DNA from: Patiria miniata
Taxonomy: Eukaryota > Echinodermata > Asteroidea > Valvatida > Asterinidae
DNA: 64,000 bases
Reading direction: 5' to 3'
NCBI RefSeq assembly: GCF_015706575.1
Contig: NW_024037069.1
Span: 31,641,315 to 31,705,314 of the forward strand
The notes beneath the pieces are model-generated. The model had not been told where the DNA came from, ran no database searches, and was given only the letters and a program-made list of their open reading frames with translations. The translations under genes and the position numbers were made by a program. Of this stretch, positions 56,844 to 64,000 are shown piece by piece. Every line of letters starts with the position of its first letter. The first letter of the stretch is position 1.

Positions 56844-57847
56844 CCTTGGCAGCGCTTGCAGTCTCATTACTGCATTGTCTCGGGCATCCTTTCCGTACTA
56901 ACTCCATGAACTGTGCCGTCCATTGGTGCATGTCTGCAGCATCCAGCTCCGGTGGTTGACCGAAGAAACAAACCCTCACCTTGCTCTCCACACAGTCCAT
57001 GAATACTAGAACTATCGAATTAAAGCAAACACACAGAACATTTTCACTGCAAAAATCATGGAGGTGATAATTCTGTCCTGAAATTTGGGTAAAGAAGTAA
57101 GATTAATGTGGTTGAAGTAATTTAAGACTTCTTTTAAAACCACATGATCAATGGCAAGAAAGTATTTCATTTATTTTTTCATAGTCAGAGTGTAAAATGA
57201 TGTTGTCCGAAAATGCGCATGCGTTAGTATACCGGGATGGTTCTCGGATTTAACTTCCCTTAAAAATTCCTCCAGAGTCATGAATCAGCAAGTGAAAATT
57301 ATCTTATCGATTCAGTAGGCTTTCATTGAACACCAAATCAAAAAATAAATGAACTTTTGGGGGAAATTGCGATCCAAAAGTTCGATTTTTGACGTTACTA
57401 ACGTGGGACAAAAACAATCCGCATATATTGCCAGTTGTGCAAAATCTTTGTTTATACGCAATAAAGTGAATGAATATTAGCCTGCAAATTGCCTCCCGCT
57501 CAGAGTTTGGGGAGAGAGGCAATAGTCAACAACGGGAAAAATCAGATCTTAAAGAAATTAAGGCCTATGCGGAGAAAAGGCAAAACTATTTGAAGGGTCA
57601 AACTGCTCATGAAAACTTTGGAAATGAGCTGTAACTCTCGTCAGTATTAAATGATTCTGCATGAACCATGAACCCGTGAAAAAAGACCCCAAAAAAGAGA
57701 GGAAAAAACGATTAAAAACTCCTAGTTTTACAAGAAAGGGAGATTTGCAAGGGGTCCATAGGGGAAAAAGAGGACGATTTCACTAACTTAAGCAAACTTA
57801 CCACTGATGGTAGCAAAGACTGACACGATTTCCAAGAACCGCAACAT
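56844..57847 (-). CDS. Small secreted cysteine-containing protein, paralogue 1 (partial)
   Basis: Exon 1 (57802-57847) encodes MLRFLEIVSVFATISG, a signal-like leader. Exon 2 (56844-57005) encodes VFMDCVESKVRVCFFGQPPE, continues with AADMHQWTAQFMELVRKG, and has Cys residues in DCV, VCF, GCP and QCS. The junctions (GTAAGT donor, phase 1; TTCTAG acceptor; GTAAGT donor, phase 1) are clean. I do not recognise the family. The downstream exons are uncertain; the discoidin exon at 55793-55945 is the best candidate for the end. Its twin is on the other strand at 60743-62588. Confidence 0.7.
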
Positions 57848-60742
57848 GATTTTTTCACTCCCGCAAATCTGGTCTTACTACTAAATTTGTGGACAAAAGT
57901 CGTTGGCTGTGATCATTTACACCAACAGAGAAACAATGCTGAGTCTTTTTACACTGCCTCGCGTTAGACTGAAAGTTGCTACATAAGTACATTATGTACT
58001 GACATTTCGATGGAGAAAACCGACGAAATTTCGATGTTACACAATGGTACTGACATATCGATGTTACTCAAGGGCTTTAATGGATTGAATACATTTTGTT
58101 GCATAAATGCTCTTAAAGAAAAGTCGATTTTTTGCGACATTCGGGGGGGGGGGGGCCGTGGGGGGCGTCGACAGCCCCCCCCCCCCCATGAAACCTTGTC
58201 GCCCCCCAGTCGCCCCCCACTGAGATTTTGAGTTTCTAAAAAAATCATTGATCTACATGACGCCCCCCCATGAAATGTTCCAGCCCCCCCCCCCCCCCCC
58301 CCCCCCACACACACACACTGAAAAATTCCTGGCTACGCCACTGGCGACATTGCGGGAACATTACCAGAATTAAGTCCATGTTTTAGGCATGGCACTCAAG
58401 TTGATCAAGCAAACTCTGTAATAAGCTTGAGTTAACAAAAAAAATCCTGAAGAATGATGGCGCCATGCCCGGCAAATGAGTGAGTGCACTCAGACAAAGT
58501 ACGGTTTACCCTTTTACTCGACCACGGCATTGCGCCCATAGACCAATCCTGGCACGCTATCACTTCTATCACGGAGGCCCCCCCCCCCCTCAGTGGCGAA
58601 AGCTAGCTATTATTCAGATGATGTGTTAACTGTTGCTTTGTATCATAGCTAGTACAACGCCACCGCCATTGAAAGGGGGCATCGTGAGGGTACACAGATC
58701 ACGTGCTAGAATTTGTCTACATCTTCTACATGTACGTGACAACATGTTGGTTGTAAGCGATTTAAAAACACCGAATTTGGACGACATCGCGTCCGGACGA
58801 AAATGCACCTTCAATAACTTAAAGACTTTGAAATATCGTCGCCCACCCTTTCAGAGAAAGCTACAGTAAACAACTGACCTCAAGAAGAATATTTTGAACT
58901 AAGAGGAAGTTAGAAAAGCAAAGAAATAGAAGAAACACAATTATTATTCACGTCATTGAGTTCCTTTCAGATTATGGCGCGGTAAAATAAAGCCCTCCTT
59001 CATGCCAGTGACAAGTTGGAAGTGAAAGCGTACACGTACCCGACCACTGAGACCAAACCTGGAAGATGTCAACAACATAACCAACTCTTCATTTCCATGT
59101 GAGAGTTGAATGACTGGCCAGCAGTCTGGCTAATCGATGCGTGCCCAATGATGAATGTGGCTCACATTAACCCAATGTTATGAATCGATAGTGGTAGAAA
59201 TTGCATAATGATTAATTGCATAGACTCGGTTGCTTCGTTCATCAGCAGAATGAACGCTGGTTACCTCCTAACTTTCTCTGATGAAGATCGACTACCGGTA
59301 TCTACTCTACTCTCCGTTTTTGACGTATTATAATTGCGCACCTTTTTTGGGGGGGGGGGGGAGTTTATAATGTTTGTTAGTTTACTTACTTGTCTGGTTT
59401 TTTTAAAGGAGACATTCCCCACTGATTAGCCAGCATCCCTGCTCAACATTTTATCCTTTACGCCCTTCATTGTTCCATACAGTCAAGCCATATTATATCC
59501 GCCCTTTCTCCTGACAAAGGGGCAGATCATATACTGTCCAAATCGTTGAGTTCTTTTCAGAATTACACATGGTGCGGAAAGAATGCTGCATCCTGACGCC
59601 ATTTTTGTTTTCATCATATCGTCAGCGACACCACGAAGTAACACTCAAGTGGAATTGAGTTCGCACCACGCGCGTGTTTTCTTACAGAAACCCCCCCCCC
59701 CCCCCCCCAGTGGCGTATCCAGCAAGGGGGGGGGGGGGCGGCTGGCGGATTTTTTTGACAATTTTATTTGTCGGCAATGATTGCAATAAATGTTTATAGA
59801 GTTCTTCAGACACCAATCCCACGAAAGAAATCCCGCTCAACAGCCATTTAAATGCGCCGTGATAATGTCCATATAATATGTAGTATGCATAATACTGCTC
59901 AGTTTTGAAGAGCACCCCCATTTGGAAGATGGGTACCAGCCCCCAGCCCGTCTGATCCGGCCAGCGTTCTGTTGCAGGGCGGGGGTACGAGCAAAACCGC
60001 ATGCAGGCTCGACTCGATGCTTAAGAAAATGACATTCTCGAACGGCAACATTAAAATTGCGCCACCGTGCACCAACGCCATGCATGAAGAGTCCTAGTGC
60101 CCCCTTGCTTTTCACGTTAAATTTGGACCAACTTTTTCAAAGGAACAAAATGTTTGCCCTCCCCCCCAAAAAAAAAGTGTTGTGGATCCGCCCTTGTCAG
60201 ACGGTAAGGTGGACGATTTTCTTTAAATTATTCGTGGTTTCTAATTTTGTCATCAACCATGTCGTGTTTACTCTACCATCAGCCATTCATATCTTGAACC
60301 AAGTTTCCCACATATCATTTACCCCTGCCTGACTGTCGTATTCTGAAAGGCATTCATCTTTTTTCTGGTCTCTGGCGATAACCTCAATTAACCTCTTCCC
60401 CATCTAAATTTATCCCAAGCAATCACTAGTGCCACACAACGGAGCTAGTTAAGTTGACTGCCCTTCTTTGGTTGGTAACCTTCAAGCGAATATGCAGTCG
60501 TTTAATTTCAAAGAGCTTTATTTTACAAATATAGACCCGGTCGTCCATAAAGCGATTAGTTTTGAGTACTACCTCCAACCAATCCCATCAGTAAAAGCCT
60601 TGTGTAACATCGGTAGTATAGTTTGGTGTTGATAAACAGCAAAGGTCACTACTCAGTGTTTTCTCATTCTGTTAATACCGACCACAGCTATTGCATTACA
60701 ATTTAGTAACGGTATACCAAGCTTTCAGAACAGACCATCAAC
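57848..60742. other. Shared region between divergent paralogues
   Basis: About 2.9 kb separates the two start codons, so both promoters lie here. It holds homopolymer-rich MITE pieces: 58142-58345 (G and C runs ending 'cctggctacgccactggcg'), 59690-59740 ('agtggcgtatccagcaagg') and about 60060-60200. It also holds a hairpin-family relic near 59545-59580. No conserved promoter pair was seen by eye. Confidence 0.45.
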
Positions 60743-62588
60743 ATGTCGCGATACTTGGCCGTTGGCGTAGTCTTTGCAACCATCGGTGGTAAGTTCACTT
60801 AATTTAAAGACATACAGGGTGAATAAAAAAAAAACACCAAATGTCGGGACCATTGTTTTATTGAAGTTCTGCATGTGTAGCACTTTCAAAATGTAAGATA
60901 TGAAAGTCCAATTTATAAGCTTTCTTTTATTACAAAAATCTTTCAAATCACTAATGTACTTTTCAAGTTAGAGAATTTTAAACACAACCGCCGTTTTAAG
61001 GTTCTGTCCACGGATCACAAAAAAGTTAAGTGTTATTTCAGCAAAGAAAAACAAATCACATACGGATGTGAATGAATTGTTTTCGTTCTTCTGAAAGAAC
61101 GCACACCTTTTTAGTGATCCGTGGCGGACCTTTAAAACGGTGGTTGAGTTTAAAACCCGTAACTTGAAAAGTACATGAGTGATTTGAAAGATTTTTGTAA
61201 TAAAAGAAAGCTTATAAATCGGACTTTCATATCTTACATTTTGAAAGTGCTACACATGCAGAACTTCAATAAAACAATGGTCCCGACATTTGGTGTGTTA
61301 TTTTTATTCACCCTGTATGTACATAAGTGATGTGAATAATTCTTGTACTAAAAGAAAGCTTATGAATTGGGCTTTTATATCCTAGATTTTGACAGTGCTA
61401 CATGCAGCACTTCACTAAAACAATCGTCCCGACATTTGGGTTTCGGGTTTTTTTTGACCCTGCATTTCGCTTCTTCTTCACTTCTTGTTCCATCTTGAAC
61501 TATATAAAATTGTCTTTTGTTTTGTTTTGTAGTGAAGTTTTATGCGGCGGTCGACAGTACAAGGTAGACCTTTATATAAGATGGAATTTTGCGTCGGGGT
61601 GATGTAAATCAAACTAGGTTTTGCCCTTCAACGAAAATAGGTATAGACCTTGTTAACGGCTCGTATTTCTGGATTTTTCTTGTACAATGCGATCAAGATA
61701 ATGCGCAATCCAAAACATACAATGACACCCTCTGTTATCAATTCCTCATTTTTCATCTTTGCTGCACAATATCACTGTGACACTCAGCTAAGGTGTGAGG
61801 TGCGAGAGAATTATTATTATCATTATTATTTTAAGATGTTATTTCCCTAAAATATGACCATAGTGGCCCCTACCTAGTTGTCTCTTAGTTTTAGGACAAT
61901 AACCGTTAATACTGCATTCAGTAGTTGGCGTCCTTTAATTTGAAGTGCATGAGACGAGTATATGAATAAAAAAAGAATGGGTAGATTGAACAAAACCGCT
62001 TGACCGTCACTTCCAATGACACCGGATGTGCAATGAAAACTGAATGTTACTGGAAAAAATGAGCATTAATTACAACTGTAAATTCTGAAAGTGTTTATTC
62101 AGGAATGCCGTATAAATAGCATGATATCATGACCCGAAAAGGGCGCCTTTACGTCAGATAGAGTTTGACTTTTAAAATTAAAAAAAAAAATTCGTCAAAA
62201 TGACTTTTAAATGTTTCGAAATCATGACGTCATCAGACCGGAAGTAACGTAGGGATAATTTGAAAATGATATTTTTTTTGGTTAAATTTAAATCCATCAT
62301 TTGTCTGAGAAGATTGTCTCCAGCCAAATAGGTGTCAGACTTAATCATGGCAGACTTAGGTTAGGCCCCGAGATCCTCCGCCACAAGTATTGCAGTGAAT
62401 CTGTTCTGTGTGCTTATAATTCGATATAGTTCTAGTATTCATGGACTGTGTGGAGAGCAAGGCGAGGGTTTGTTTCTTCGGTCAACCACCGGAGCTGGAT
62501 GCAGCAGACATGCACCAATGGATGGCACAGTTCATGGAGTTAGTACGGAAAGGATGCCCCATACGATGCAATGATGATACTGTGAAAC
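60743..62588 (+). CDS. Small secreted cysteine-containing protein, paralogue 2 (partial)
   Basis: Exon 1 (60743-60788) encodes MSRYLAVGVVFATIGG and exon 2 (62436-62588) encodes VFMDCVESKARVCFFGQPPE, continuing through AADMHQWMAQFMELVRKG to CPIRCNDDTVK. Phases and splice sites are the same as in the minus-strand twin. The first ~125 bases of exon 2 differ from the twin at only three positions, while the tails of the exons differ strongly. Later exons were not recognised before the right edge. Intron 1 holds the palindromic MITE at 60815-61315. Function unknown; secretion is inferred from the leader. Confidence 0.7.
60815..61315. mobile_element. Mariner-like palindromic MITE, copy 2
   Basis: Ends cagggtgaataaaaaaa and tttttattcaccctg, with ta on both sides (60813-60814 and 61316-61317). 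The arms match 25034-25532. Directly after it (61318-61460) lies the right part of a third copy without its left arm. Confidence 0.88.
61578..61650. mobile_element. Family D SINE hairpin fragment
   Basis: Aagatggaattttgcgtcgg, 'gatgtaaatcaaactaggtt' and ttgcccttcaacg match the hairpin head of 14033-14366. The rest of intron 1 up to 62435 shows nothing else recognisable. Confidence 0.6.
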
Positions 62589-62924
62589 GTAAGTCTAGAT
62601 ATCTGCTACAGTAAGCAAAATGTCCGGAGCAAATTATCTTAATAATATTCCGTCAAAACCAGACATTTTTGTGTAGAGCTAGCTTGAAAGTAAGTTTTGA
62701 CAAAATAAAACTCATGCCAGGTGATTTGTACATGTATTCGATTTGAAGGTTTTGAATTGTAAATCCCAACATTTTATTGAATATACTGTAAAACTAATTT
62801 TGCCTCAAAAGGTGATTTTTTTTAATGAATTGTATTTTTGTTAAAAAATGCGCAACCGAAACCGATATTTAGAAAACACACAAACTTTCAACGATTTCGT
62901 AAAACAAGGCCAATTCCTGTTATT

Positions 62925-63635
62925 TTTTAAACATCCCTCTAACTATGTAATGGTATAACCTTTCTCTAGTAGTCGTAAACAACTCCTTATAAGGAGATTG
63001 ACTCGCGTGTGGCGCGTACTGCGTGATGTCGCGCGTACTGCGTCATGTGGCGTAGAGCGCAGCTATGCCAGTGTAGATTGAATTCAGGACTATTCATTAA
63101 ATACGGAATCATTGGTAGCATTGCGCATGCCTAAATGAGGATTATGAACGTTCAACCGATGAAATGGTAAAAGGGACCAGATTTCAAAGGAATCAAAATT
63201 TCATATGACACTCTAAAAGCGTTTAAAACCAGATAGCCGGTGTTGTATCAACTATTCATAAATACCTCAGACAGTTTAGCTATTCCTATTGGTCGAGAGC
63301 CCGTCACGTGGCCGGTCTTAAACGGATGATAAAGACATGGCTAGCTGGTCTTAAACACTTTTCCAGTGTCACAATAAAATGTGGACTCCTAAAAATCCAG
63401 TGCCTCTTATCGTTTCATTGGTTGAACGTTCACAATCCTCACGTAGGCATGCGCAACACTACCAGGGAGTCAGAATTTTATAGTTCTAAATTCAAAACGC
63501 AACGCGTTAGGTGCGTTCTGCGCGACATCGCGCAGAACATGATACGCGCGAGTCAATCTCCATAAAAGGGTTGTTTACATCTTACTTGCCAGCTGAACAC
63601 TCCATTATTTTGCAAGAGGGATGTTTCAAAAAGCA
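62925..63635. mobile_element. Large foldback element
   Basis: Aaacatccctct…gtaaacaactcc…ggagattgactcgcg at the left is mirrored by cgcgagtcaatctcc…gttgtttac…agagggatgttt at the right. Inner arms gcgcatgcctaaatgaggat and atcctcacgtaggcatgcgc are shared with 32398-32580. Confidence 0.75.
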
Positions 63636-63744
63636 TAAAGTGAATTTGTTGAACAAAATCGGGATGTTTTGAACGAATTATATGATTTTTTCTTACCGAA
63701 AATGTATTTATGAATGGGAATAAATATGTGCTCGGTCGGTATTT

Positions 63745-63875
63745 ATCACTCTGTTTAATACCACTTAGAGTCTGGGTGCTGATAATTACCCTCGCCTCCG
63801 GCTCGGGTAATTATCAGCACCCAGACTCTAAGTGGTCTTAAACAGAGTGATAAAAACCTCCAGAGCACACATGGG
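63745..63875. repeat. Perfect palindrome, ~55-bp arms
   Basis: Tatttatcactctgtttaa…gagtctgggtgctgataatt at the left and its complement at the right, around a loop of about 15 bases (ctcgcctccggctcg) near 63793. The rest to 64000 is AT-rich without features. Confidence 0.85.
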
Positions 63876-64000
63876 TAAACCGAAATGGGTAAACCGTCTT
63901 AAGCAAGTATTTATATATATTTTCGTTTAAAATCAGTAGTTTTCTTTAGCGTGGATAATATGTAAATTGACGCCAAAAATATGCCGAAAACATCAACCAG

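Noticed and set aside
56603-56959. 118-codon plus-strand open frame
   Set aside because: Overlaps the antisense of the supported exon 56844-57005, which has clean splice sites and a paralogue.

Overview
The window is animal nuclear DNA: genes are split into many small exons with GT/AG introns, intergenic distances are long, and SINEs, MITEs, foldback elements and homopolymer G/C tracts are dense. Frequent acatgtacatgta and taggccta words, SINEs carrying a 'ccttgggcaag' core, and the gene content suggest a marine invertebrate deuterostome. An echinoderm is my best guess, with low confidence; a hemichordate or amphioxus is not excluded.

Layout. Positions 1-8428 (minus strand) hold seven exons of a divergent methylcrotonoyl-CoA carboxylase beta-chain-like gene. 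It starts at 8428 and its last exons lie beyond the left edge or are missing. Positions 8429-12967 are intergenic: AT-rich sequence, a tandem repeat, MITEs and two RFX X-box-like palindromes. Positions 12968-39808 (minus strand) hold a gene that can be read completely: 21 exons, 855 residues, in-phase junctions throughout. It encodes a ferric-chelate-reductase-1-like membrane protein with a signal peptide, three tandem DOMON domains, a cytochrome b561 core with four conserved histidines, and a C-terminal membrane segment. Positions 39809-55792 are gene-poor repeat country, including a decayed LINE reverse transcriptase at 49106-49925. Positions 55793-62588 hold a divergent, inverted pair of small secreted cysteine-containing paralogues (minus start 57847, plus start 60743), with a discoidin (F5/8 type C) C-terminal exon at 55793-55945 on the minus side. 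Positions 62589-64000 are foldback DNA.

The main biological result is the triple-DOMON b561 protein. Each DOMON is encoded by a four-exon cassette with the same intron phases, and each keeps a matching Met and His that could ligate haem. With the two haems of b561 this would make an extended electron-transfer chain across a membrane. The acyl-CoA carboxylase-like gene is unusual because the C-domain loop that normally helps form the active site has been rewritten, and because one splice donor appears to lie at the edge of a SINE. The repeat record shows clear nesting with target-site duplications: hAT-like 8-bp, TTAA, TA and SINE-type. No RNA gene, CRISPR array, virus-like element or toxin gene was recognised.
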